This document shows, one piece after another, positions 53,440-61,073 of a DNA stretch of 64,000 nt. Made by a program: the position numbers and the translations under genes. The first letter of the stretch is position 1. Each line of letters begins with the position of its first letter. The stretch comes from Dermabacter sp. p3-SID358 (GTDB lineage Bacteria > Actinomycetota > Actinomycetes > Actinomycetales > Dermabacteraceae): contig NZ_JALXOZ010000001.1 in assembly GCF_025147465.1 (NCBI RefSeq), positions 241,586 to 305,585 on the forward strand. Reading direction: 5' to 3'. The notes under the pieces were generated by a model that saw nothing but the letters and a program-made list of their open reading frames with translations, was not told where the DNA came from and did not search any database.

Positions 53440-53485
53440 GAACGGGGCTTAGATCACGCAAAAAACCGGGACAAAAGCCCCGTTC
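53440..53485. repeat. Perfect 11 bp inverted repeat between trpD and ctaE
   Basis: GAACGGGGCTT (53440-53450) and AAGCCCCGTTC (53475-53485), spacer 24 nt, just upstream of the ctaE promoter. Candidate operator for the oxidase/bc1 operon or an RNA hairpin. Confidence 0.6.
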
Positions 53486-53511
53486 GATTCAACAAACTCG
53501 CCCCCAGCGGG

Positions 53512-53517
53512 TATGCT
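53512..53517 (+). promoter_or_regulatory. Probable -10 box TATGCT for ctaE-qcrCAB
   Basis: About 27 nt after the inverted repeat. The leader of about 100 nt can form a hairpin at 53525-53552 (CCTGCG against CGCAGG with GGAC/GTCC above). Confidence 0.5.
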
Positions 53518-53623
53518 GAAAAAACCTGCGTGCGGACTTTTGTCCCCGCAGGGCCGCCCGGGCCTCAGTCCTCGCGGCCGAGACCATGTGCCGTGCATGG
53601 CCTCGCTTCCCGACCAACGACGA

Positions 53624-54310
53624 ATGAGAACCGTGACAACAGCGCCTCTTTCCTCCGCCCCTCGCACCTCCCCCGTGAGCAGGCCGAACACGACCCAGGT
53701 CGGCACAATCGTGTGGCTCGCGAGCGAGATCATGTTCTTCGGTGCCCTCTTTGCCATGTACTTCACGCTGTACGGCGTCGTCCCCGAAGTGTTCTACGAG
53801 GGCCAGAAAAACTTCACGCTCAACTTCGCGATCACCAACACGATCATCCTGGTCACGAGCTCGATCACGTGCCAGATGGGGGTCTTCGCAGCGGAGAAAC
53901 GCCGCAAGCGCCGCACCGGCTCGATCTTCAACATTGCCGGTTGGGGCCTCATCGAGTGGTACACCCTGACATTCGTTCTCGGCGCGATCTTCGTCTCGGG
54001 CCAGGTTTTCGAGTATGCCGAGCTCGTGCACAAGGGGCTCACGATCTCGAGCACACCTCACGGCTCGATCTTCTACCTCGCCACGGGCTTCCACGGCCTC
54101 CACGTTCTTGGCGGGCTCATCGCATTCCTCTTTGTTCTTGCGCGCGCGTACTCCGCAAAAAACTTCACGCACCATGAAGAAGTCAGTGCGATCTGCGTGT
54201 CGTACTACTGGCACTTCGTTGATGTCATTTGGGTAGCGCTCTTCTTCGTCGTCTACCTACTCGACCCGCTCATCCTGCACACCGTCGAAGGCAATTGGGT
54301 CTTCTTCTGA
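53624..54310 (+). CDS. ctaE: Cytochrome c oxidase subunit III
   Basis: Membrane subunit of the aa3 oxidase. The 228-residue protein has about five transmembrane helices, with [15 protein letters not shown] near the first, [16 protein letters not shown] and the C-terminal [20 protein letters not shown] typical of actinobacterial CtaE. The start is uncertain between ATG 53624, GTG 53633 and an upstream ATG 53597; 53624 gives the shortest plausible soluble N-terminus. First gene of ctaE-qcrC-qcrA-qcrB. Confidence 0.92.
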   Translation: MRTVTTAPLSSAPRTSPVSRPNTTQVGTIVWLASEIMFFGALFAMYFTLYGVVPEVFYEGQKNFTLNFAITNTIILVTSSITCQMGVFAAEKRRKRRTGSIFNIAGWGLIEWYTLTFVLGAIFVSGQVFEYAELVHKGLTISSTPHGSIFYLATGFHGLHVLGGLIAFLFVLARAYSAKNFTHHEEVSAICVSYYWHFVDVIWVALFFVVYLLDPLILHTVEGNWVFF

Positions 54311-54360
54311 AAGTTTCTATAGCTCGGATTCGCACCCTTTACCGAAACGAGGTCCTCACA

Positions 54361-55161
54361 GTGAAGGCTTTGGCCACACACCGCCATCACCCGATGGCGC
54401 TCCTTGCCATCATCTTGATGGCGTTGATCGCCACGGGCGGTTTGTTTGCCGTCCTCTCCCCCAAGGATGCGTCGGCTGAGGCCTTCTCCGCATCCGACAT
54501 CGCCGAGGGCAAAAAGCTCTTCGTCTCGAACTGCGCGACGTGCCACGGAGTGAACGGCGAAGGCCGCAAGGATGACGACGGCAATACCGTCGGCTCGTCG
54601 CTCATCGGCGTCGGCGCCGCAGCCGTTGATTTCCAGGTGGGTACGGGTCGTATGCCCATGCAGGAATCCGGCCCCCAGGCACAGCGCAAGCCCGTGCAGT
54701 TCACAGACGAGCAGATCTCGCAGCTTTCCGCCTACGTCGCTTCACTCGGCCCCGGACCTTCCGTCCCGAGTGAAGAGCAGCTCAGCACCGAAGGCGCCGA
54801 CGTCACCAAAGGCGGCGAAATTTTCCGCATCAACTGCGCCATGTGCCACAGCGCCTCCGCTGCCGGCGGCGCCCTCACCGAGGGCAAGTGGGCTCCCACG
54901 CTGCGCGGTGTCGAAGACAAGCACATCTATGAAGCCATGGAAACCGGCCCCCAAAACATGCCGGTGTTCAACGACAACAACCTGAGCCCCGACGACAAAC
55001 GCGATGTCATCGCTTACCTCAACCAGCTCGAAGAAAACGGCTCGCCCGGCGGCTATTCGCTCGGCGCACTCGGCCCGGTCACCGAGGGCCTCTTCGCGTG
55101 GACTGCGATTCTCGCGATTCTGCTCGGCTGCGCAATCTGGTTGGGAGCAAAGGCAAAGTGA
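54361..55161 (+). CDS. qcrC: Di-haem cytochrome c subunit of the bc1 complex
   Basis: The actinobacterial bc1 complex carries its own electron carrier, a membrane-anchored di-haem cytochrome c that delivers electrons directly to the oxidase. The 266-residue protein has an N-terminal anchor (about 12-32), haem motifs CATCH (Cys58) and CAMCH (Cys159), and a C-terminal transmembrane helix (about 240-262, LFAWTAILAILLGCAIW). GTG 54361 has GAGG about 9 nt upstream. The stop overlaps qcrA (GTGA). Confidence 0.95.
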   Translation: MKALATHRHHPMALLAIILMALIATGGLFAVLSPKDASAEAFSASDIAEGKKLFVSNCATCHGVNGEGRKDDDGNTVGSSLIGVGAAAVDFQVGTGRMPMQESGPQAQRKPVQFTDEQISQLSAYVASLGPGPSVPSEEQLSTEGADVTKGGEIFRINCAMCHSASAAGGALTEGKWAPTLRGVEDKHIYEAMETGPQNMPVFNDNNLSPDDKRDVIAYLNQLEENGSPGGYSLGALGPVTEGLFAWTAILAILLGCAIWLGAKAK

Positions 55162-56243
55162 ACGAACTGACGCATAACATCGACGGCACCTCGCCGCGCA
55201 AGGGCGTAAGCACCGTTGCGCGTCCCGAAGAGGGCGGTTTCCGTAATCCCGGCATCCCACCGCACGAGTATCGCCAAGCGGATCTGGACCCGAAGGCTGA
55301 AAGGCGCGCCGAGCGCATTGTCTCGCTGCTCTTCCTCCTCTCGATCCTCGGCACAGCATTCTTCATTGCCTCGTACTTCCTGTTTAGTCCAACGGGTACG
55401 AACCTCCTCGCGGAAGAAGGCACTCTCTCGGCCGTGCACTGGTCCACGCTCACGATGGGCGTTGGCCTTGCTGTTGGCGTGTTCTTCATCGGCGCGGGCG
55501 CTATCCACTGGGCCAAGACCCTCATGCCCGATCACGAGGTGACCGAGGAGCGCCACGCGCAACGCGGCGACGAGGAAACCCGCGAAGCTGCCTCGAACAT
55601 TCTTGTCGATGGCATCAACGAATCCGGGATTGCGCGCCGCCCGCTCGTCGTCGCCTCGCTCGTGGGTGCACTGGCAGCGCTCCCCATCGCGGTTCTCTTC
55701 CCGATCTCGACTCTCGGCCCCCTTCCCGGCAACAAGCTCCATCACACCTATTGGGGCCGCGCAACCGAGAACAGCAAGCGCGTGCGCATCGCTCGCGACC
55801 ACGACCAGACCCCAATCAAGGCCTCCGACGTCACGGTTGGCTCGATCTTCCACGTGATGCCCGAGGGCCTCACGGAAGAAACCCCGGACTGGATCGAAGA
55901 ACGAGCAAAGGCCGCCGCCGTTCTCGTGCGTATCGATCCCGCTGATGGCAAGAGCGAATCCTCGCTCGAGGCGGGGCACGAAGGGATCCTCGCGTTCTCG
56001 AAGATCTGCACGCACGTCGGTTGCCCCGTCGCACTCTACGAGCAGCAGACCCACCACATGCTCTGCCCGTGCCATCAGTCGACGTTCGACGTCACCGACG
56101 GCGCTAAGGTCGTGTTTGGGCCGGCGCACCGCCCGCTCCCGCAGCTGCCCATCGAGGTTGACGACGAGGGTTATCTCGTTGCGACCGGCGATTTCCCCGA
56201 GCCCATCGGTCCCAGCTTCTGGGACATTCACAAGGAGAAGTAA
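55158..56243 (+). CDS. qcrA: Rieske iron-sulfur subunit of the bc1 complex
   Basis: Membrane-bound Rieske protein. The 361-residue product has three N-terminal transmembrane helices (actinobacterial type) and a C-terminal Rieske domain with CTHVGCPVALYEQQTHHMLC beginning the cluster site and CPCHQSTFD completing it (near 295-320). Starts at GTG 55158 overlapping the qcrC stop; GGGAGCAAAGG upstream. Confidence 0.94.
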   Translation: MNELTHNIDGTSPRKGVSTVARPEEGGFRNPGIPPHEYRQADLDPKAERRAERIVSLLFLLSILGTAFFIASYFLFSPTGTNLLAEEGTLSAVHWSTLTMGVGLAVGVFFIGAGAIHWAKTLMPDHEVTEERHAQRGDEETREAASNILVDGINESGIARRPLVVASLVGALAALPIAVLFPISTLGPLPGNKLHHTYWGRATENSKRVRIARDHDQTPIKASDVTVGSIFHVMPEGLTEETPDWIEERAKAAAVLVRIDPADGKSESSLEAGHEGILAFSKICTHVGCPVALYEQQTHHMLCPCHQSTFDVTDGAKVVFGPAHRPLPQLPIEVDDEGYLVATGDFPEPIGPSFWDIHKEK

Positions 56244-56249
56244 TTCCTC

Positions 56250-57881
56250 ATGAGTGACACCCAGACCACCGGCCTCGACCGCGACTCGAAGGCCTTCAAG
56301 CTCGGCTCGGTCGGCGCGAGCTGGCTCGACGAACGCACGAGCGGTGCGAGCATTGTCAAGGGTTTCGCGCGCAAGATCTTCCCCGATCACTGGTCGTTCA
56401 TGTTCGGTGAGGTCGCGCTCTACAGCTTCGTCGTGCTCATCATCTCGGGCATCTTCCTCACGATGTTCTTCGTTCCCTCCATGAACGAAGTCATCTACGA
56501 CGGTTCGTACACGGCGCTCCAGGGCGCCCATATGTCGGCGGCGTTTAACTCGACCCTGCATCTCTCCTTTGATGTGTGGGGCGGGCTTTTGTTCCGCCAG
56601 ATCCACCACTGGGCAGCGCTCACGTTCATGGTCGCGATCTTCGTGCACATGTTCCGCGTGTTCTTCACGGGCGCCTTCCGCAAGCCGCGCGAGCTCAACT
56701 GGCTCATTGGCTTCGGCCTCATGGTTCTCGCGATGCTCGCGGGCTTCTCTGGCTATTCGCTCCCCGACGACGTGCTTTCGGGCAACGGTCTGCGCATCGC
56801 CGATGGCGTTATGAAGGCCATCCCGATCCTCGGTACCTATGGATCGATGCTCATGTTTGGTGGCGAATTCCCGGGTCACGACATCATCCCGCGCCTCTTC
56901 ACGGTGCACATTCTCATCATCCCGGGAGCGATTCTCGCGCTCATCGCCCTGCACATGTTCTTCCTCGTGATGCACAAGCACACGCAGTACCCTGGCCCCG
57001 GCCGCACCGACCGCAATGTTGTGGGTTACCCGCTGTTCCCCGTGTACACGGCTAAGGCTGGCGGCTTCTTCTTCATCGTGTTTGGCGTGCTCACCCTTGT
57101 CGGTGCCACGGTTGCCATGAACCCCGTGTGGAACTACGGCCCTTACGACCCCTCCCCCGTGTCGGCCGGTTCGCAGCCTGACTGGTACATGCTGTTCCTC
57201 GAGGGCTCGCTACGCCTCATGCCAGGTTGGGAGCCCACGATTTTCGGCTACCCAATCTCGCTCAACATCATCATTCCCGGCATGGTCTTCCCGGGCATAA
57301 TGTTCGGAAGCCTCGCCCTCTACCCCTTCATCGAGCAGTGGGTCACGGGCGATGATCGCGAGCACCACGTACTTGATCTCCCGTACAACACCCCCGTGCG
57401 CACGGGCTTTGGTGTCGCGTGGATTGCCGCCTACCTCGTGTCAATTCTTGCCGGCGCGAACGACCTCATGGCCGTTGCGTTCCACATGTCGCTCAATAAC
57501 CTCACGTGGTTCTTCCGCATTGGCATCTTCGTGATCCCGATCATCTCGTTCATCGTGACGAAGCGACTTTGCCTCTCGATTCAGAAGCACAAGAAGCAGC
57601 TCGCCCTCCACGGCGTTGAGACCGGCAAGGTTGTGCGCATGGAGAACGGCGAGACGCTCGAGATCCACGAGCCGCTCAGCGAATACGACCGTTGGGTTCT
57701 CGTCAGCTATGACAACCATCGCCCGCTTCAGAAGGGCGAGGGTGTTTCGTCGCTGCGTGCGAAGGCGTCGAGCTTCTTCTTCAAGGATCGCGTCGAGCCT
57801 GCAACGCCGGCGGAGCTTCGCGCGGCACTTGAGCACTCGGGACACGAGGAGCACAAGATTAAGGCTCTCGTGGGTAGCTGA
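56250..57881 (+). CDS. qcrB: Cytochrome b subunit of the bc1 complex
   Basis: Quinol-oxidising membrane subunit with two b haems. The 543-residue protein has eight or more helices, the haem-ligand segment LFRQIHHWAALTFMVAIFVH, the Q-site motif near PDDVLSGNGLRIADG and a long soluble C-terminus (about 430-543) typical of actinobacterial QcrB. AAGGAG lies 12 nt before the ATG. QcrB is the known target of Q203-type inhibitors in mycobacteria. Last gene of its operon. Confidence 0.96.
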   Translation: MSDTQTTGLDRDSKAFKLGSVGASWLDERTSGASIVKGFARKIFPDHWSFMFGEVALYSFVVLIISGIFLTMFFVPSMNEVIYDGSYTALQGAHMSAAFNSTLHLSFDVWGGLLFRQIHHWAALTFMVAIFVHMFRVFFTGAFRKPRELNWLIGFGLMVLAMLAGFSGYSLPDDVLSGNGLRIADGVMKAIPILGTYGSMLMFGGEFPGHDIIPRLFTVHILIIPGAILALIALHMFFLVMHKHTQYPGPGRTDRNVVGYPLFPVYTAKAGGFFFIVFGVLTLVGATVAMNPVWNYGPYDPSPVSAGSQPDWYMLFLEGSLRLMPGWEPTIFGYPISLNIIIPGMVFPGIMFGSLALYPFIEQWVTGDDREHHVLDLPYNTPVRTGFGVAWIAAYLVSILAGANDLMAVAFHMSLNNLTWFFRIGIFVIPIISFIVTKRLCLSIQKHKKQLALHGVETGKVVRMENGETLEIHEPLSEYDRWVLVSYDNHRPLQKGEGVSSLRAKASSFFFKDRVEPATPAELRAALEHSGHEEHKIKALVGS

Positions 57882-57911
57882 TCTGCACGGCCACACCGAT
57901 GTGACCACTCC

Positions 57912-57938
57912 GAATTGCATAGAGGTTGTGGGGGTTTG
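57912..57938 (+). repeat. Dispersed repeat 1, copy B
   Basis: Matches 13721-13747 at 26 of 27 positions. It starts 31 nt after the qcrB stop codon. Confidence 0.85.
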
Positions 57939-57970
57939 CCACTGAGTTTCGGCTCGAGGCAGGCCCCCAC
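57928..57970 (+). terminator. Candidate terminator of ctaE-qcrCAB
   Basis: GTGGGGG (57928-57934) and CCCCCAC (57964-57970) pair, with an inner TGCC/GGCA stem, followed by TTCT. The left arm is part of repeat 1. Confidence 0.45.
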
Positions 57971-57997
57971 TTCTGTGCCACTGGCTTCGTTTGCCCA

Positions 57998-58097
57998 CCT
58001 CTCCTTCTTCCCTCCGTCCCCTTCCTTCCCTCCCCTTCTCTTCCCCCCTCTCCCCTTCCCCCCTCCCCCTTTCTCCGCCCCTTTCCCCCTCCTTCCC
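57998..58097 (+). repeat. 100 bp polypyrimidine tract
   Basis: Only C and T over 100 nt apart from single G residues at 58016 and 58077, including 60 uninterrupted pyrimidines (58017-58076). Confidence 0.9.
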
Positions 58098-58100
58098 GGA

Positions 58101-58130
58101 CCGGATTGAGGTAGCTCAACGTACGTAATC
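58101..58130 (+). repeat. Dispersed repeat 2, copy B
   Basis: Matches 16407-16436 at 25 of 30 positions without gaps, same orientation; it begins CCGGATTGAGGTAGC. Confidence 0.7.
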
Positions 58131-58537
58131 CCGCCAGGGTTGAAATGGCGTTCCGACGGCTGCTTGGCAATTCACGCGCGCTTGCCTCTTGGCAAGTAGG
58201 TCGGCAACACAAATAACGAGCACCACAGGATCGGTTGCACCACGTCGAACAAGCTCGGTCTTGATTGAAAACCAGAGTGGATGACCCCTCTCCCTACAGC
58301 ACCAGCAGGCAGCTTCTCGAGCCTTACCCTGTACTCTCTACGATTCCCCACATGGGCCTGACTCAATAGTCTGTTCAGATCCGCCGTATCAAATGTTCGA
58401 AAATTCGCCATCGAAGGTCGAAAGCTCCCGGCAAGCGCGTATACCGCGATGCTGTCCATCACGAAGCGTCTGGATGCTGCCGCAATGTCTAGCGAGGCAC
58501 CCTCGCCGCGACTCTTGAGACACAAACAGCCTTCACA

Positions 58538-58586
58538 ATCGTGCAGTGATTCCTGTACGATCTTTGTGCAGGAATTACTGCACGAT
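58538..58586. promoter_or_regulatory. ArsR-family operator overlapping its promoter
   Basis: Two 18 bp arms, ATCGTGCAGTGATTCCTG (58538-58555) and its reverse complement with one mismatch (58569-58586), separated by 13 nt. The spacer begins with a -10 box TACGAT (58556-58561). A repressor bound here would block the promoter, so autoregulation is very likely. Confidence 0.85.
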
Positions 58587-58599
58587 CTAGGGAGAATCG

Positions 58600-58926
58600 A
58601 TGACGCCGCGCGAATACCACCATCCACATTGCGACGAAATCACTTTGGCGAGCGTGCTTGCTGCGTTGAGCGACCCAACGCGACTGGAGATGATCCGACG
58701 CCTGGCGGACGGACACGAACACGACAGCCTTGAGCTGGCGGACGATCTACCTCGGTCGACGCTGACCTACCACACGCGCATGTTGCGAGAGGCCGGCGCG
58801 ACGTGGACCCGGGGCGAGGGTCGCGCCTGCCTTATCCGATTGAGACGAGAAGATCTGGATCGACTTTTCCCAGGCCTGCTTGCTGCAGTGATCGCCAATG
58901 CTGAAGCTGAGGCCGTGCGAGCATGA
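58600..58926 (+). CDS. ArsR-family winged-helix repressor
   Basis: A 108-residue helix-turn-helix regulator. The core ALSDPTRLEMIRRLADG is the classic ArsR/SmtB opening, followed by the recognition helix region LPRSTLTYHTRMLREAGAT and a wing. The metal-binding Cys-Val-Cys motif of ArsR is absent, so it probably senses another ligand, perhaps a drug; the His-rich N-terminus (YHHPHCDE) could still bind metal. GGGAGA precedes the ATG. Its stop overlaps the exporter start, and a strong inverted repeat lies at its promoter. Confidence 0.9.
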   Translation: MTPREYHHPHCDEITLASVLAALSDPTRLEMIRRLADGHEHDSLELADDLPRSTLTYHTRMLREAGATWTRGEGRACLIRLRREDLDRLFPGLLAAVIANAEAEAVRA

Positions 58927-60059
58927 TGCGTCAACTCTGGCCGTTTGTCTTAGGCAGCGTCGCTCTCGGCCTGGACGCCTATGTCATCGCGGGTCTCCTG
59001 CCTGCTATTGCGCCCTCATTAGGCACTCGTGAAGCCACGGTTGGGCTGGGAGTTGCCGCATTTACGGGTTCCTACGCAATCTCGGGCCCGCTCCTGGCCG
59101 GGCTGGCTGGACAGCGACCACGGCGAAGTTTGGTCGCCGCCCTGTTGGTATTTGCGGTGGCAAATTTGATCACAGCGCTGTCACCGACAGCGGGGGTCTT
59201 CTTGGGCTCTCGTGTGGCCGCTGGCGCAGCTGCCGGCGTGTACTCGCCGCTATCGTCGGCGGTAGCAGCCGAGCTCGTGGCCCACGACTATCGTGGACGT
59301 GCGTTGGCATTGGTCTTAGCTGGCTTAGCGGTCGGCACCGTATTTGGAGTACCCGTCGGCCTTGCCTTGGCGCAGCAATGGGGGTGGCGCGCCGCGATCC
59401 TGCTGATCGTTGGCATCGGTGGTGCCGCGCTGGCAGGGGTTGCGCTGCATGGCGGGGAACTCCCCGCGATTCCAGCTTCTGGCCCCGTTGAACGGCTGCG
59501 GTCAATCACGCGACCGAAGAATCTCCTCACTGTCACCGTCACGCTGCTGACCGGGGTCGCGTCTTTAGGCCTCTACACCTACCTGACCGTCGTGTTGTCC
59601 GCCGGGAGCCTAGCGTCGCATCAAAGCATGGGGATTTGGGTCTGGGGCATCGGCGGAGCAGTCGGAGCGTTTGGAATCGGGCGTCTCGTGGACAGATGCG
59701 ACCCCCTTCGCCTCAGCGCTTTCATTCTCGCCGGCCTCACCTTCGCCCTGATTGGGATGACGCAAGACCAGGTTCCAGGAATCGTCGTGGCGAGTCTTTT
59801 TACCTGGGGGCTATGCGGTTGGGCGTCTCTCGCACCCCAGCAGAAAACGCTACTGCAGGCGAATCCAACTGATGGCGCGACGGCTGTAGCCGCGAACGCT
59901 TCGGCGAACTACCTCGGTTCGGCCCTAGGTGCCACGATCGGCTCGCTGTTGGTAGCTGCGCACGTAACCCCAGCCGTGCTATGCGGTTCCGCCGCAGCTG
60001 TGGCAGCGCTCGCACTGCTCTGCCAGATCATTCGTCAGCAGATGAATTCCAACGCGTGA
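58923..60059 (+). CDS. MFS exporter
   Basis: A 378-residue major facilitator transporter with about twelve hydrophobic helices, similar to the AraJ/YdhP-like drug and sugar efflux group; ALGLDAYVIAGLLPAIAPSLG opens helix 1 and GSRVAAGAAAGVYSPLSSAVA carries the helix 4 region. Coupled to the ArsR gene by an ATGATG overlap, so it is most likely the regulated target. Codon use differs from neighbours: it contains five TTA leucine codons, which I did not see in qcrB, suggesting horizontal acquisition. Substrate unknown. Confidence 0.87.
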   Translation: MMRQLWPFVLGSVALGLDAYVIAGLLPAIAPSLGTREATVGLGVAAFTGSYAISGPLLAGLAGQRPRRSLVAALLVFAVANLITALSPTAGVFLGSRVAAGAAAGVYSPLSSAVAAELVAHDYRGRALALVLAGLAVGTVFGVPVGLALAQQWGWRAAILLIVGIGGAALAGVALHGGELPAIPASGPVERLRSITRPKNLLTVTVTLLTGVASLGLYTYLTVVLSAGSLASHQSMGIWVWGIGGAVGAFGIGRLVDRCDPLRLSAFILAGLTFALIGMTQDQVPGIVVASLFTWGLCGWASLAPQQKTLLQANPTDGATAVAANASANYLGSALGATIGSLLVAAHVTPAVLCGSAAAVAALALLCQIIRQQMNSNA

Positions 60060-60654
60060 ATGAACGTTCCAACGCGAGTTCAGGCCATACCAAGGACTTT
60101 CGGTGCGACAAGTTTATTGGTCCATCAAGGGCTGGCATATCAACCATGCTGCCGCTAGGCGCCGGGGATCCTTATCGATAGCGAAAGGGCGGCTGCTCCT
60201 GCAGCGATCAACCCTGGCGAGACCACAGCTCGCATCCCACCAGAAATCCACAAACTTATGAGTCCTCGATGGCGAAAACATCCCCACCACTATCTCCGTC
60301 CCTGCCGTATTGATTCAGGCGATCGACGGGTTGAGCGCTCGCCGTTTCATGTGTGAAAGCTTCGATCGAGGACCAAACACACCTAGCGCTAACGTTGATT
60401 GCGCGACTTCGGCGCGGAGATAGAAGCGTAGAACACGCGCACAAGGAGCGTGATGTCAACACCGCAGCTAACGGAAAATACACGCTTCTGCGGAGGTCCG
60501 CTCGGCGGCAGGGCTAGAGCCCCGCCAGTGAATCTCGATGCTTGCATGAGTTACAGAGAAAGAAAGTGCTCGGCAGTCTCATACGAGCCCGCCGAGCATC
60601 CGTTATGAAGTTGGAATTGACGCCCTGTTCATAGGGCGACTACTTATTGCTTCC
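60060..60654. other. Gap between the MFS gene and ctaF
   Basis: About 595 bp. Reading frames are short and broken in all six frames, the composition resembles the ArsR-MFS segment up to about 60500, and no family is recognisable; it may be the decayed end of the acquired segment. The ctaF terminator lies at 60567-60598. Confidence 0.4.
60567..60598 (-). terminator. Terminator of ctaC-ctaD-ctaF
   Basis: TGCTCGGC and GCCGAGCA form a perfect 8 bp stem with a 16 nt loop; on the minus strand CTTTCTTTCTCT follows. Confidence 0.7.
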
Positions 60655-61071
60655 TCAGTGGCTGTTGTGCCCCACTGAGTAGGCCATCACCCACATGACG
60701 ACGCCGATCATGCCAACGACGATGCCGAGGGCGGTGATCCAGTAGGCGATGGGAAAGCCACCGAAAGCAAGCGATGCTCCCACCGCGCACACGAGCGGCG
60801 CCCAGCTATAGGGTGCGAAAACGCCCTTGTGGCCGGCCTCTTCGTGGACTTCGGCATCTTCATCGTCCTGTGCGCCGCCACCGTAGCGGCGTTCACTCAT
60901 CCAAACGTAGATCGCGATCATCCAGCACATCGCTGCGAGGGCGAAGAGTGCGGGAACGCCGACCCATTCGATCCCGCCGGGATCAACGTTCAGGGTGAGG
61001 AGGGTGTAGACGACGCCGACGACGGTCACGAAGCAACCGATGAGGGCGAAGATGATGACGTTGGCGCGCAT
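60655..61071 (-). CDS. ctaF: Cytochrome c oxidase subunit IV (actinobacterial CtaF)
   Basis: A 138-residue membrane subunit specific to actinobacterial aa3 oxidases. Four transmembrane helices: about 5-27, 38-57, 90-107 and 112-132. The loop between helices 2 and 3 is acidic (QDDEDAEVHEEAG). The start lies 2 nt after the ctaD stop with GGAGG upstream. Confidence 0.93.
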   Translation of the reverse strand: MRANVIIFALIGCFVTVVGVVYTLLTLNVDPGGIEWVGVPALFALAAMCWMIAIYVWMSERRYGGGAQDDEDAEVHEEAGHKGVFAPYSWAPLVCAVGASLAFGGFPIAYWITALGIVVGMIGVVMWVMAYSVGHNSH

Positions 61072-61073
61072 TC

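Larger units (their letters stand above)
57882..58599. other. Non-coding region between qcrB and the ArsR-family gene
   Basis: About 720 bp without a convincing gene. In order: a weak hairpin (57889-57906), repeat 1 copy B (57912-57938) that opens a larger hairpin (57928-57970), a 100 bp polypyrimidine tract (57998-58097), repeat 2 copy B (58101-58130), a TTCCGACGGCTGC motif (58151), a weak minus-strand frame (58172-58459, 95 codons, no ribosome binding site, no recognisable family), and the arsR operator. Confidence 0.6.

Noticed and set aside
55053-56981. 642-codon minus-strand frame across qcrC, qcrA and qcrB
   Set aside because: An antisense shadow of the bc1 genes, Glu/His/Arg-rich, no recognisable domain.
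58101-58180. Possible tRNA gene because of GGTAGCTCAAC
   Set aside because: No complementary acceptor end, T-arm or CCA context within the required distance.
58172-58459. 95-codon minus-strand frame upstream of arsR
   Set aside because: No ribosome binding site, no family similarity I recognise; its upstream extension runs through the arsR operator. Kept only as a mention in the gap entry.
60256-60483. 75-codon minus-strand frame in the gap before ctaF
   Set aside because: No recognisable domain or start signal; other frames in the region are equally broken.
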